A stretch of DNA of 64,000 nucleotides from contig JAJFGF010000014.1 in the NCBI GenBank assembly GCA_021776245.1, forward strand, positions 19,252 through 83,251. Direction: 5' to 3'. Of this stretch, positions 42,857-51,512 are shown one piece after another (within the stretch, counting starts at the first letter, position 1; each line of letters opens with the position of its first letter). Below the pieces are notes generated by a model. It was not told where the DNA came from and made no database searches. It saw only the letters and a list, made by a program, of their open reading frames with translations. Origin of the DNA: Hyphococcus sp. (GTDB lineage: Bacteria > Pseudomonadota > Alphaproteobacteria > Caulobacterales > Parvularculaceae). The translations under genes and the position numbers were made by a program.

Positions 42857-43630
42857 ATGAATGAGGTGCGATTGAGCCGGACGAGGGCGCAGGAGCGGGT
42901 TGCGCCGGCGCCGATTTTTGTGCTGGTCGAGCCGCAAATGGGTGAAAATATTGGCGCCGCCGCGCGCGCCATGTTGAATTTCGGCGTATCGGGCTTGCGG
43001 CTGGTCAATCCGCGCGATGGCTGGCCCAATCCCAAAGCTGCAGCCATGGCGTCCGGCGCCGCGTTTGTTATCGACCAGGCGCGCGTCTTTGAAACTGTCG
43101 ATGAAGCCGTCGCCGATTGTGAGTATGTTATCGCTGCGACAGCCCGCCGGCGGGAATTAATGCTGCCTGTGCTTGATCCCGGCGAGGCCGCCGCGGCATT
43201 ACGAAAGCGCGTTGAAACGGGTAAGAATTGTGCGATTTTGTTTGGCGGCGAGCGCAACGGGCTTTCCACCGACGATGTCGCGCGGGCGAACGCAATTTTG
43301 TCAGTCCCGGTCAACCCGGCTTTCGCTTCGCTCAATCTCTCACAGGCCGCGCTGATTGCGGCCTATGAGTGGTCGCGCGCCCAGGAATTTTCCGGAGTTG
43401 GAACGCCGCTGTCGGAAGAGCCGGCGGCCAGCCGCGACGATCTCGCGCGCCTTGTTGATCATCTTGAATCAGCACTTGATCGCGCAGGTTATTTTCATCC
43501 GCCGGAAAAGCGCCCGTCAATGGCGCGCAATATTCGTGCGGCGTTCACGCGCGCCGGGTTTACAGATTCCGAGGTTCGGAGCCTGCGCGGCGCCGTCAAA
43601 GCGCTGGCGAAACCAAAAAAACCATCATGA
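42857..43630 (+). CDS. trmJ: tRNA (cytidine/uridine-2'-O-)-methyltransferase, TrmJ-type
   Basis: SPOUT-family enzyme methylating ribose 2'-O of position 32 in tRNAs. 257 residues. Seen: the trefoil-knot domain with VLVEPQMGENIGAAARAMLNFG (8-40 region), ATARRRELMLPVL, ILFGGERNGLSTDDVARANAILSVPVNPAFASLNLSQAALIAAYEW (motifs 2 and 3), and a C-terminal helical extension. Overlaps the next gene by 4 bp. TrmJ versus a related SpoU methyltransferase rests on the extension. Confidence 0.92.
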   Translation: MNEVRLSRTRAQERVAPAPIFVLVEPQMGENIGAAARAMLNFGVSGLRLVNPRDGWPNPKAAAMASGAAFVIDQARVFETVDEAVADCEYVIAATARRRELMLPVLDPGEAAAALRKRVETGKNCAILFGGERNGLSTDDVARANAILSVPVNPAFASLNLSQAALIAAYEWSRAQEFSGVGTPLSEEPAASRDDLARLVDHLESALDRAGYFHPPEKRPSMARNIRAAFTRAGFTDSEVRSLRGAVKALAKPKKPS

Positions 43631-44373
43631 CCGAAGATAAAATTGATCGCATCGATGACGCCGCAGCGCTTCATGATCACCGGTTCAAATATTACGACTT
43701 CGCCATGGCGGCGTTTGTAACGATCCTGATTTGTTCAAATCTCATTGGCGCGGCGAAGCAGGTCCAGTATTTCGAATGGAATATTGGCAGCTGGGAAGTG
43801 GGCGTCTTTGGCGCCGGCATTTTGTTTTTCCCGTTGTCGTATGTGCTCGGCGATGTGTTGACCGAAGTTTACGGCTATGCGCGGGCGCGCCGCGTTGTCT
43901 GGGCCGGTTTTGCCGCGGTTCTTTTCATGGCGTTTATGGCCTGGGTGGTTGTTGCGTTGAGGCCGGCCCCGGGATGGGGTGGGCAGGCGGCTTACGAAGA
44001 AGTATTCGGCCTGACGCCGCGTATCGTTTTTGCGTCGATCATTGCGTTTTGGGCGGGTGAATTATGCAATGCCTTTGTCATGGCGCGCATGAAAGTGTGG
44101 TCTGCAGGCAAGCATCTGTGGCAGCGCACAATCGGCTCGACAGTGGTTGGTCAGGGCGTCGACAGCTTGTTGTTTTATCCCATTGCGTTTTTGGGCGTTT
44201 GGCCAGTCCGCCAGGTGATTACTGTGCTGTTCACCAACTATCTACTGAAGGTTCTTTGGGAGGCGTTCCTGACGCCCGTCACTTATCGCATTGTTAACAC
44301 GCTTAAACGCATTGAGGGTGTTGACGTCTATGACAAAGAGACAGACTTCACGCCATTTTCGGTAAAGTCATAA
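43627..44373 (+). CDS. Queuosine precursor transporter (YhhQ/DUF165)
   Basis: 248 residues with about six membrane segments. Family features: ILICSNLIGAAKQVQYF, FGAGILFFPLSYVLGDVLTEVYGYARARRVVWAGF, FWAGELCNAFVMARMKVW, WQRTIGSTVVGQGVDSLLFYPIAF and NYLLKVLWEAFLTPVTYRIV. Imports 7-deazaguanine precursors of queuosine through the inner membrane. It overlaps trmJ by 4 bp, so tRNA methylation and queuosine supply genes are translationally coupled. Confidence 0.93.
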   Translation: MTEDKIDRIDDAAALHDHRFKYYDFAMAAFVTILICSNLIGAAKQVQYFEWNIGSWEVGVFGAGILFFPLSYVLGDVLTEVYGYARARRVVWAGFAAVLFMAFMAWVVVALRPAPGWGGQAAYEEVFGLTPRIVFASIIAFWAGELCNAFVMARMKVWSAGKHLWQRTIGSTVVGQGVDSLLFYPIAFLGVWPVRQVITVLFTNYLLKVLWEAFLTPVTYRIVNTLKRIEGVDVYDKETDFTPFSVKS

Positions 44374-44387
44374 AACAGGATAGTTAC

Positions 44388-45518
44388 ATGCGGGTGGTCA
44401 GGCTGGCTTTTTGTGTGGTTGTGTTCATTGGCGCCCAAGCCGAGGCAAAAGAGCGCGCGGCAAACGTAACAATTAATTTCAATACGCAATATGCTGAAAG
44501 CCTGCTGGATATCGCGTGCTCGAATAAGACTGTCGACGAAGCGGCGTTACGGGACTCAAAACTTTTAAAAGCTCAAATCGCGCATCACGAGAGATTTGGC
44601 GAACGGTTTTCATATGAAAACTTCATCGACGGCCTCAAAAAAATAAGCCGATGTGAAATCCCGTCGCCGGACCCGTTTCGCTTTTCGGCGCTTGTCGAAC
44701 GGCGCGATGAGATTGAGACCGCCATCCAATTTCTGCAGGAAAATCAAACGGAACTTGCACAAGGCGTGCGAAAAATGCTCATTCCTTATGTGCCCGAGGG
44801 CATGGATTTTTCGGGCAGCGTTGTGATGGCAGCCGCGAGTTTTTCATGCGGGGGATTTGCGGAAGACGGTGATTTCTTTATCGATTTGCAGTGTATCTCA
44901 GGCGACATTGAACAGGAAATTGACGCCGTTCAATATCTCTCTGCTCATGAAACCTATCACGCAATCCAGAATCAATTTGTTCCAAAGCCGTCAAAGGCCG
45001 AGGCGGAAGACGTAGCCAACGCGGATGAAGCGCGCGATTTTATTTTCCATCAACTCATTCTTGAGGGAACAGCGAGTTACGTCGCCGATTTCCGCGATGT
45101 TGAAGGAACCGGCAGATATTCGAGTTTTTCAAGAGATCTCGCGAAGTCGAACTACCGCCGGCTCGATTCAAATTTTCTCCTGTTTGACTATTTGATCGAA
45201 AGCCTTGGCGCCGGCGGAGAGCCCGTGTCACAACGCGTGCAGGACGTTTATGATCTGGGGTTTGGCGGACAGTTTGAAGAGCTGTTTTATTATGTAGGCG
45301 CGCAGATGGCGGCGGAGATCGACGCCGATTTCGGGGCGTCGGCGCTTGTTTGCATTATGCAGCTGCCGCCAGAAAATTTTCTCCTCGCCTATCAACGGGC
45401 AATTGCGCATGGCGACAAATTGCCCGATTCTCATTTGCTTCGCGTTGCGACCTATGACGCCGCGAGATTACTTGCGCAAAAACGCGATTCGGCGGGCCGG
45501 CTGGGCGATTGCATTTGA
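44388..45518 (+). CDS. Exported putative zinc metallopeptidase (HExxH)
   Basis: 376 residues. N-terminal signal MRVVRLAFCVVVFIGAQAEA. At about 185-190 is LSAHETYHAIQNQF, giving HExxH; about 45 residues on, HQLILEGTASYVADF places a Glu in a helix that could be the third zinc ligand (gluzincin pattern). Both patterns resemble DUF5700-type putative peptidases. Four to six Cys suggest disulfides. It begins 14 bp after the transporter gene. Substrate unknown; the metal-ligand assignment is inferred. Confidence 0.75.
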   Translation: MRVVRLAFCVVVFIGAQAEAKERAANVTINFNTQYAESLLDIACSNKTVDEAALRDSKLLKAQIAHHERFGERFSYENFIDGLKKISRCEIPSPDPFRFSALVERRDEIETAIQFLQENQTELAQGVRKMLIPYVPEGMDFSGSVVMAAASFSCGGFAEDGDFFIDLQCISGDIEQEIDAVQYLSAHETYHAIQNQFVPKPSKAEAEDVANADEARDFIFHQLILEGTASYVADFRDVEGTGRYSSFSRDLAKSNYRRLDSNFLLFDYLIESLGAGGEPVSQRVQDVYDLGFGGQFEELFYYVGAQMAAEIDADFGASALVCIMQLPPENFLLAYQRAIAHGDKLPDSHLLRVATYDAARLLAQKRDSAGRLGDCI

Positions 45519-45583
45519 CTGAGCGCTGCTGAAAACCGTCACGATGATCTGGAAATCCTCCTATAGTGATCTTTGGTTAGAAT

Positions 45584-47104
45584 ATGCAGGCAGCCATGTT
45601 TGACGACAGAGAGCATTCAGAGCCCATGCGCACGCCGACATTCGCTATTCTCGGCGCGGGGCTTTCGGGTCTGTGTATGGCGATCCGGCTGCGTCAGGCT
45701 GGGATAGAGACATTCACGATCTATGAAAAAGCCGATGATGTCGGCGGCACCTGGCGTGAGAACCTCTATCCGGGCGTTGCCTGCGACGTCCCGTCTCATC
45801 TTTATTCATTTTCGTTTGAACCCAATCCAAACTGGAGCCGGCGCTATTCGCCCGGCGGTGAGATATGGGAATACACGCAGCATTGCGCCAGAAAATATGA
45901 CCTTTATCGGTCGATCCGGTTTGGCAAAAAAGTGATCGACATCGTCCACAACGGTAAACAATGGCGTGTTGATTTCGAGGATGGATCGTCGATTAGGGCC
46001 GATTACGTGATCAGCGGCCTTGGCGGCCTGCATGTGCCGAATAAGCCGGAGATCGACGGTCGCGAATTGTTCAGCGGTCCGGTTTTTCACACCGCAGAAT
46101 GGCGTCATGATGTGGATCTGACGGGGAAACGCGTTGCGGTCGTCGGCTCGGCTGCAAGCGCGGTACAGGTGGTGCCGCAGATCGTCGATAACGCCGCCCA
46201 TCTCGACCTTTATCAGCGTACGCCAAATTGGGTGATGGCGCGCCAAAGCTATGCCTATCCGGACTGGCTCAAGAAAATATTCGCAAAAGCGCCGGTTCTG
46301 GCGCGCGCCTATCGGGGCTTTTATTTCAACATGATGGAGTTTCGGTTCAACGCATTCAAAAAGAAGGACAATCGGACCAAACGATTTGTCCGCCGAATGT
46401 TTTCTAAACATATGGAAGCGCAGATAAATGACCCGGTATTGCGGGCGAAACTGACGCCGGATTATCCGGTCGGCTGTAAGCGCATTTTGATTTCCGATGA
46501 TTATCTTCCGGCAGTGCAACGCGAGAATGTGGAGCTCGTCACAGATCCGATCGCGGCGATCACCCCAACGGGAATTGCCACAAAGGACGGAAAAGAACGA
46601 AATGTCGACATCATCATTATGGCGACCGGTTTTAAGCCTTTTGACATACTGGCCTCAATCGACGTTATCGGGCCGTCCGGCGTTTCCCTAAGCGAAAAAT
46701 GGCGCCGCGGGATCTCGGCCCATCGCACCTTGTCGGTTCCCGGCTTTCCGAATTTTTTCATGCTGCTGGGGCCAAATTCCGGGCTCGGGCACAATTCGGT
46801 CATTTTAATGATCGAAGCGCAGGTCAATTACATCACAAAACTGATTAAAGAGGCGGCGGCCGCAGGCGCCGCGATGATTGAGCCGAAGGAAGATGCAGCG
46901 CAATCTTACGATTTGAGTATTCAGGCGAAACTGCAAAAGCGTGTCTGGGCGGCTGATTGCGGCGCCTGGTATGTGGATGAGCACGGGCGCAATTACACGC
47001 TTTATCCCAACAATGTCCGGACATATGTTCGGGAAATGGCGGCGCCGGATATGAACGAATATTCGTGTACGGCAAAAATTGAGCACAGCGCCGCGCCGGA
47101 TTAA
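45584..47104 (+). CDS. Flavin-containing monooxygenase, Baeyer-Villiger type
   Basis: 506 residues. Two Rossmann motifs: ILGAGLSGLCMAIRLRQAG (about 23-41, FAD) and VAVVGSAASAVQVVPQI (about 180-196, NADPH). BVMO fingerprints: GGTWRENLYPGVACD and FSGPVFHTAEWRHD (FxGxxxHxxxW; the last usual P/D is R here). IMATGFKPFDI and GPNSGLGHNSVILMIE follow. Inserts oxygen next to a carbonyl of ketones or oxidises a soft nucleophile; substrate unknown. Starts at ATG 45584 or 45596. Confidence 0.92.
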   Translation: MQAAMFDDREHSEPMRTPTFAILGAGLSGLCMAIRLRQAGIETFTIYEKADDVGGTWRENLYPGVACDVPSHLYSFSFEPNPNWSRRYSPGGEIWEYTQHCARKYDLYRSIRFGKKVIDIVHNGKQWRVDFEDGSSIRADYVISGLGGLHVPNKPEIDGRELFSGPVFHTAEWRHDVDLTGKRVAVVGSAASAVQVVPQIVDNAAHLDLYQRTPNWVMARQSYAYPDWLKKIFAKAPVLARAYRGFYFNMMEFRFNAFKKKDNRTKRFVRRMFSKHMEAQINDPVLRAKLTPDYPVGCKRILISDDYLPAVQRENVELVTDPIAAITPTGIATKDGKERNVDIIIMATGFKPFDILASIDVIGPSGVSLSEKWRRGISAHRTLSVPGFPNFFMLLGPNSGLGHNSVILMIEAQVNYITKLIKEAAAAGAAMIEPKEDAAQSYDLSIQAKLQKRVWAADCGAWYVDEHGRNYTLYPNNVRTYVREMAAPDMNEYSCTAKIEHSAAPD

Positions 47105-47284
47105 TCGCCGGTTCGCCTGAAGCGGGCCAAAAGCGATCAGTGCTCAACCTGGCGGCGAAAATTAAGCTTAAATTTCCAAGATTGAGCCACGTCAGTTCAC
47201 GCTGGCCGATTGTTTGCATCAACACCGGCGCGTAAATTAATCGGCGTTGGTGAAAGTATGTATATCTTTGTTAAAGGGGAAATT

Positions 47285-47842
47285 ATGAAGCGTCTTGCGG
47301 CATTCGTCGTTGCAAGCCTAACCGCGTTTGCTGCGATGGCGGGACCGGCGTCGGCTAATCTTATCACCATCATCGGCAGTACGGCGACCATTGATTGTGC
47401 GCCAAGCTGTGCAGCGTTCACGGGGGCCGGCGGCGGCGGGACCGGCCCAACCGGCGCGGGTATTTTGTCGAACACGCTGGCCGACTTGTACGATGGAACG
47501 CCGTCGAGTTCGGCTCACGAGGCCGATCGACTGAGTATCTTGATTACAGGTTCAACCGGGCACTTTACCAGCGCTGATGGAACGCAGAGCGCTGATACGC
47601 CCGCCGATTTCATTTTTAACACGCTGGCTGAATATGTTGTTTTGAAAGTTGGCCAGTTTGATGTGTTCCTCAAAAATACTTCCGGCGGTCTCCTGACCAT
47701 TGATTACACATCCAGTCAGGCGCTGGGCCTCAGCCACTTTACCGAATTTGGACAGGTGCCTATTCCCGGCGCCGTCTGGCTGATGGTTTCAGGCCTGGCC
47801 GGGTTGGGATTTGCCGGGCGAAAGAAAAAAGCGGGGGCTTAG
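47285..47842 (+). CDS. VPxPA-CTERM-type exported protein
   Basis: 185 residues from ATG 47285 after AAAGGGGA. Signal peptide: MKRLAAFVVASLTAFAAMAG then PASA. The mature part is Gly/Thr/Ser-rich with two Cys near 38-43. The C-terminus has the sorting signature: VPIPGAVWL, a 12-residue hydrophobic stretch MVSGLAGLGFAG, and the basic end RKKKAGA. This is the VPLPA/PEP-CTERM class, cut by an exosortase-type enzyme and usually linked to exopolysaccharide. No exosortase is in the window. Confidence 0.88.
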   Translation: MKRLAAFVVASLTAFAAMAGPASANLITIIGSTATIDCAPSCAAFTGAGGGGTGPTGAGILSNTLADLYDGTPSSSAHEADRLSILITGSTGHFTSADGTQSADTPADFIFNTLAEYVVLKVGQFDVFLKNTSGGLLTIDYTSSQALGLSHFTEFGQVPIPGAVWLMVSGLAGLGFAGRKKKAGA

Positions 47843-48039
47843 TCCACAGCCGATAACGCCTGAGGTCACGCCCTGTTTGAGGCCCGCCGGAACCGGCCGG
47901 CCTTTTCTTTCGGCGCGGTTTGACAGGACGAAGCCTTGTCCCTATATCCCGCCGCTTCATGACGGATGGCGCGTGGACCGCCGTTGAGAGTGCGCCGGGG
48001 ATGGGCCCCGGAGCCGGGCCGCGCCGATAGTGAGGACTA

Positions 48040-48657
48040 ATGAGCAAGCGCCTTGCCGCTAAGCACAAGCTTGACCGCCGGGTCGGCGAAAACGTCTGGG
48101 GCCGGCCAAAATCTCCCATCAATAAACGCGATTATGGTCCCGGCATGCATGGCCAGCGCCGTAAGGGCAAACTGTCTGACTTTGGTCTGCAGTTGATGGC
48201 GAAACAGAAACTCAAGGGATATTACGGCAATATTTCTGAAAAGCAGTTTTCCAGAACCTACAATGTCGCCGAGCGCCAACGGGGCAACACGGCTGAGCTG
48301 TTGATCGGTCTTCTCGAAAGCCGCCTTGATGCAGTTGTCTATCGCGCCAAATTCGTGCCGACGGTTTTTGCCGCCCGCCAGTTTGTCAATCACGGTCATG
48401 TTCTGGTGAATGGCGTTCGAACCAACATTCCGTCCTGCCGGCTGAAACCCGGCGATGTTGTTTCGATTAAGGAAAAATCACAAAACATGGCGCTGGTGCT
48501 CGAGGCGCTTCAAAGCCCGGAACGCGATATTCCGGACTATATTGACGTTGACCCGAAAAAAATGGCGGCAACCTATATGCGCGTTCCTGAGTTCGCCGAG
48601 GTGCCTTATCCGTGCACCATGGAACCAAATCTAGTGGTCGAATATTATTCGTCTTAA
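48040..48657 (+). CDS. rpsD: 30S ribosomal protein S4
   Basis: Primary 16S rRNA-binding protein of the small subunit. 205 residues. Seen: [41 protein letters not shown], and the S4 RNA-binding domain [46 protein letters not shown] standalone gene, as usual in alphaproteobacteria. A long palindrome follows. Confidence 0.99.
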   Translation: MSKRLAAKHKLDRRVGENVWGRPKSPINKRDYGPGMHGQRRKGKLSDFGLQLMAKQKLKGYYGNISEKQFSRTYNVAERQRGNTAELLIGLLESRLDAVVYRAKFVPTVFAARQFVNHGHVLVNGVRTNIPSCRLKPGDVVSIKEKSQNMALVLEALQSPERDIPDYIDVDPKKMAATYMRVPEFAEVPYPCTMEPNLVVEYYSS

Positions 48658-48676
48658 CGGCGGCGAAAAAAGAATT

Positions 48677-48756
48677 AAAAAGGCCGCTCCCAGCGCATTT
48701 CTTATCGGAAAACAGCTTCACACTTTTCCGGAAATGCGCAGGGAGCGGCCTTTTTT
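48677..48756. terminator. Bidirectional terminator built from a 25-bp palindrome
   Basis: AAAAAGGCCGCTCCC-A-GCGCATTTC (48677-48701) pairs with GAAATGCGC-A-GGGAGCGGCC-TTTTT (48731-48755), one A-A mismatch, with a 29-nt loop. A-run on the left and T-run on the right suit termination on both strands between convergent rpsD and mlaC. The inner 47 bp (48693-48739) is a dispersed repeat. Confidence 0.85.
48693..48739 (-). repeat. 47-bp palindromic repeat, copy 2
   Basis: Reverse complement matches 28482-28528 at 41 of 47 positions. Here it forms the upper part of the rpsD terminator hairpin, so a repeat has been recruited into, or inserted in, a terminator. Confidence 0.88.
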
Positions 48757-48779
48757 ATCATTATGATTGGGCGCCGGGC

Positions 48780-49415
48780 TTAACTGCCGACTTGCTCGCG
48801 TAATTGCGCCAGCAGCGCGTCAATGCCTTTTACGCCGCCGCCATTATTGGCGATGATCGATGTAAACTGACTGCGCTGTTCGATCGCCAGCCAGACATTG
48901 TCAGCGCCAGCGTCGACGACCGTCATCTTTCCCTCGCGATCGCGATAGACGCGCCAATGAACGGTAATATCGGCAAATGAATCACCGGGCCGCGCGTCGG
49001 CAATTCTGGAATTGACGATGATGTCGCGCTCCGAACGGTCAACAGAGTTTTTGACGTTCAATTTCTGCCCTGAATAATTGGACAGCGCGTTCTGATAGAT
49101 TTGCGTTGCGTATTCCTTGAACAGCGGCAGATATTCTTCTTTCTGTTCGGCGGTCATTTGACGCGCATATTGACCAAGCGTGAATAACCCGACGCGGCGC
49201 ATATCGACATATTTGTCTACAAGCGCGGCAAGACCGTCAAAAAGTGCGTCATCATCGGCTTCGCCCAAGATCGGTTCCGCCTCATCCAGGACGCTTTGTA
49301 TATAGGCTTCGGCCGCCTCATCCGCAGCCGCGGGAGCGGCGTAAAGCGGCCAGACGACAGCAGCGATCATTGCGCCAAGACGCCAGGCAAAAGGCTTAGT
49401 CGTAGCGCGCATCAT
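48780..49415 (-). CDS. mlaC: MlaC-type periplasmic phospholipid-binding protein
   Basis: Carries phospholipids between membranes in the Mla pathway. 211 residues. Signal peptide MMRATTKPFAWRLGAMIAAV... then AAPAAADE. MlaC features: DMRRVGLFTLGQYARQMTAEQKEEYLPLFKEYATQIYQNALSNYSGQ, and ADITVHWRVYRDREGKMTVVDAGADNVWLAIEQRSQFTSIIANNGGGVKGIDALL. Located 21 bp after mlaA. The MlaFEDB transporter genes are not here. Confidence 0.95.
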   Translation of the reverse strand: MMRATTKPFAWRLGAMIAAVVWPLYAAPAAADEAAEAYIQSVLDEAEPILGEADDDALFDGLAALVDKYVDMRRVGLFTLGQYARQMTAEQKEEYLPLFKEYATQIYQNALSNYSGQKLNVKNSVDRSERDIIVNSRIADARPGDSFADITVHWRVYRDREGKMTVVDAGADNVWLAIEQRSQFTSIIANNGGGVKGIDALLAQLREQVGS

Positions 49416-49436
49416 TTATCTCCGTCATGCAGGGAA

Positions 49437-50246
49437 TTATTCAATTTCATCAAACTCTTCAAAATCGCCAATATCGGGCAAATCGTCAAAATTTGCGCGG
49501 CCATTGGCGATTTCGCGTTTTCGCGCCTGCATATAAAAACTGCGAAATGACGCGTAATAATCGAGGGAGTTTTTCTTGATGTCGGCAAGCGGTTCGATCA
49601 ACGGCTCGCGGACCGATACGAGGGTGACGCCAGCGCGGGAATAGCCTGTATATCGCGCCGAAGGCGTGCTAATCCAAAAGACCGGATCGAGCGTCGTGTC
49701 TACGCCGGCCCCAAGACCGTCGCGCACCGAGCTGGGACCGAAAAATGGCAGCACCACATAAGGTCCCGAAGGCACGCCCCAGACCGCGAGGGTCTGGCCG
49801 AAATCTTCCGAATGCTGAGGAATGCCAATGCGTTCCGCCGGGTCGCCCATGCCGCCAAAACCGATCGATGTATTAACGACGAACCGGCCGGCGGTTTCGC
49901 CTGCGCGCTTGAACTCCCCTTGCAGCAGATCATTGATGAGAACAACCGGCGTGCGCGCATTGGCGAGAAAATTGCGAATGCCTTTGCGCTGTTTTTTGTG
50001 GGTCGTCGCCCGATAGACTTTCGCTGCCGGTACAAAGAGGGCCGTATCCACCGCATCGTTAAAGGCGAACATTTTGCGGTTAAAGCCCTCCCAGGGATCG
50101 GCGCCTGCGCTGCTCAGGGGGTCGGGTTCCGCGCCTCGAAGCTCTTTTGCAAAGGCCTCCGGATCGCCAGCGTCAGATATTTGTGCAGACGCTGTTGCAG
50201 AGAGCGCCAGCGCAACGCCGGCGGCGACCAAGATTTTTACTATCAC
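49437..50246 (-). CDS. mlaA: MlaA (VacJ)-family outer-membrane lipid-asymmetry protein
   Basis: Removes phospholipids from the outer leaflet with porins. 269 residues from GTG 50246, which has AGGGGA upstream; a TTG at 50282 is possible. Signal: MIVKILVAAGVALALSATA-SAQ, with no lipobox Cys, so it may not be lipidated. Family core: DPWEGFNRKMFAFNDAVD, GIRNFLANARTPVVLINDLLQGEFKRAGETAGRFVVNTSIGFGGMGDPAERIGIPQHSEDFGQTLAVWGVPSGPYVVLPFFGPSSVRDGLG. The tail is very acidic (DIGDFEEFDEIE). First gene of an mlaA-mlaC operon. Confidence 0.94.
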   Translation of the reverse strand: MIVKILVAAGVALALSATASAQISDAGDPEAFAKELRGAEPDPLSSAGADPWEGFNRKMFAFNDAVDTALFVPAAKVYRATTHKKQRKGIRNFLANARTPVVLINDLLQGEFKRAGETAGRFVVNTSIGFGGMGDPAERIGIPQHSEDFGQTLAVWGVPSGPYVVLPFFGPSSVRDGLGAGVDTTLDPVFWISTPSARYTGYSRAGVTLVSVREPLIEPLADIKKNSLDYYASFRSFYMQARKREIANGRANFDDLPDIGDFEEFDEIE

Positions 50247-50408
50247 GACAAAATATTCCCCTGCTGGAACCAGATTAAGCAACGATCATGTCATCTTTTT
50301 GGCGAGGATATAGGGGGTTTGGACCCGCAAACAATCAACTTTATTCAACATTGCGGACAAGCTGACCGGCTTGCTGCGCCAATCCGGGACGGCGCTAATC
50401 CGAAGTGA

Positions 50409-50445
50409 TTGACAATCTTGCTATCATATAAAGATATCTTTATAT
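50409..50445 (+). promoter_or_regulatory. Promoter with 20-bp perfect palindrome before the ArsR-methyltransferase gene
   Basis: TTGACA (50409-50414) followed at 50426-50445 by ATATAAAGATATCTTTATAT, a perfect 20-bp palindrome with GATATC at its centre. The centre matches the reported SahR-type motif core (AAGATATCTT). It would cover the -10 region, so binding should repress the gene and the metF-metH genes after it. Confidence 0.75.
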
Positions 50446-50501
50446 CTCTGCGTTTAAGTTCAGCTGCGCCCGCCGGCCATGATTGTTGAGACCGTTGCAC
50501 C

Positions 50502-51497
50502 ATGACCCTTGATTCGACCCTCAATGTTTTTCGCGCCATTGGCGAGGAAACCCGGCTGCGGATCGTGGCCTTGCTGATTGGCGGTGAGCTGACCGTCAGC
50601 GAGATCACGCTTATCCTCGGGCAGAGTCAGCCCCGGGTCAGCCGCCACCTGAAGATTCTCGCAGACGCCGGTCTCGCTGAGCGACACCGCGAAGGGGCGT
50701 GGATGTTTTATCGCGTTGCTGTCGGGGCGAGAGAAAATGCGGCCTTGAGCGCAGTTCTGACGGCGGTCGAAGCCATGGTCGCCGGCGGCGATCGCATTCT
50801 CGCCCGGGATATTGAGCGCTTTCAGCAGAGCCGTGAGACACGCGCTGCCCAGGCGGCCGCCTATTTTGAGGAGAATGCACATGAGTGGGGTCAATTGCGG
50901 CGCCTGCATTTGCCTGAGTCTGATATCGAATCACGGATCGTTGATCTTGCCGGCAAGGGCAATGTCGATCTCCTGATCGATCTCGGCACCGGCACCGGAC
51001 GTATGCTTGAGCTTTTTGCGGAAAAATACAAAGCCGGCGTCGGTTATGACTTGTCGCGGGAAATGCTCGCGATTGCCCGCGCCAATCTTGAAAAGGCGGC
51101 GATCAATCATGCGCAAGTGCGTCATGGCGATCTGTTTTCGCTTCCGGCCGAGGCGGAAACCGCCGACATTGTATTGCTGCATCACGTATTACACTATCTC
51201 GCGGAGCCCGGCGCTGCCGTGCGCGAAGCGGCGCGCCTTTTGAAACCCGGCGGTCGCCTGATCATTTCAGATTTTGCGCCTCATGATCTTGAATTTTTGC
51301 GCGATGAGCACGCTCATCGCCGCCTTGGATTTTCGGATGAGGAAGTCAGTGAATGGTGCGACGCCTCAAACCTTGATCTTGTAAAAAAAGAAACCCTGTC
51401 GCCGTCCTCAGGAGACAAGAAGAAGCTCACCGTGAAGATTTGGTTATGCGCGGCGCCGGCGGAATTGCGCAGGCTGCGATCGCGGACCGCAGCATAG
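50502..51497 (+). CDS. ArsR-family regulator fused to an AdoMet-dependent methyltransferase domain (SahR-like)
   Basis: 331 residues. N-terminal winged helix (about 1-95): FRAIGEETRLRIVALLIGGELTVSEITLILGQSQPRVSRHLKILADAGLAERH. C-terminal class I methyltransferase fold (about 135-300): LLIDLGTGTGRMLELFA (motif I), VGYDLSREMLAIARANL, and ADIVLLHHVLHYLAEPGAAVREAARLLKPGGRLIISDF. The fold should bind AdoMet or S-adenosylhomocysteine, which would make it a sensor. Context fits: it precedes metF and metH and has a palindromic operator. Whether it also methylates something is unknown. Confidence 0.9.
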   Translation: MTLDSTLNVFRAIGEETRLRIVALLIGGELTVSEITLILGQSQPRVSRHLKILADAGLAERHREGAWMFYRVAVGARENAALSAVLTAVEAMVAGGDRILARDIERFQQSRETRAAQAAAYFEENAHEWGQLRRLHLPESDIESRIVDLAGKGNVDLLIDLGTGTGRMLELFAEKYKAGVGYDLSREMLAIARANLEKAAINHAQVRHGDLFSLPAEAETADIVLLHHVLHYLAEPGAAVREAARLLKPGGRLIISDFAPHDLEFLRDEHAHRRLGFSDEEVSEWCDASNLDLVKKETLSPSSGDKKKLTVKIWLCAAPAELRRLRSRTAA

Positions 51498-51512
51498 AAA
51501 AAGGCGCTCGAA

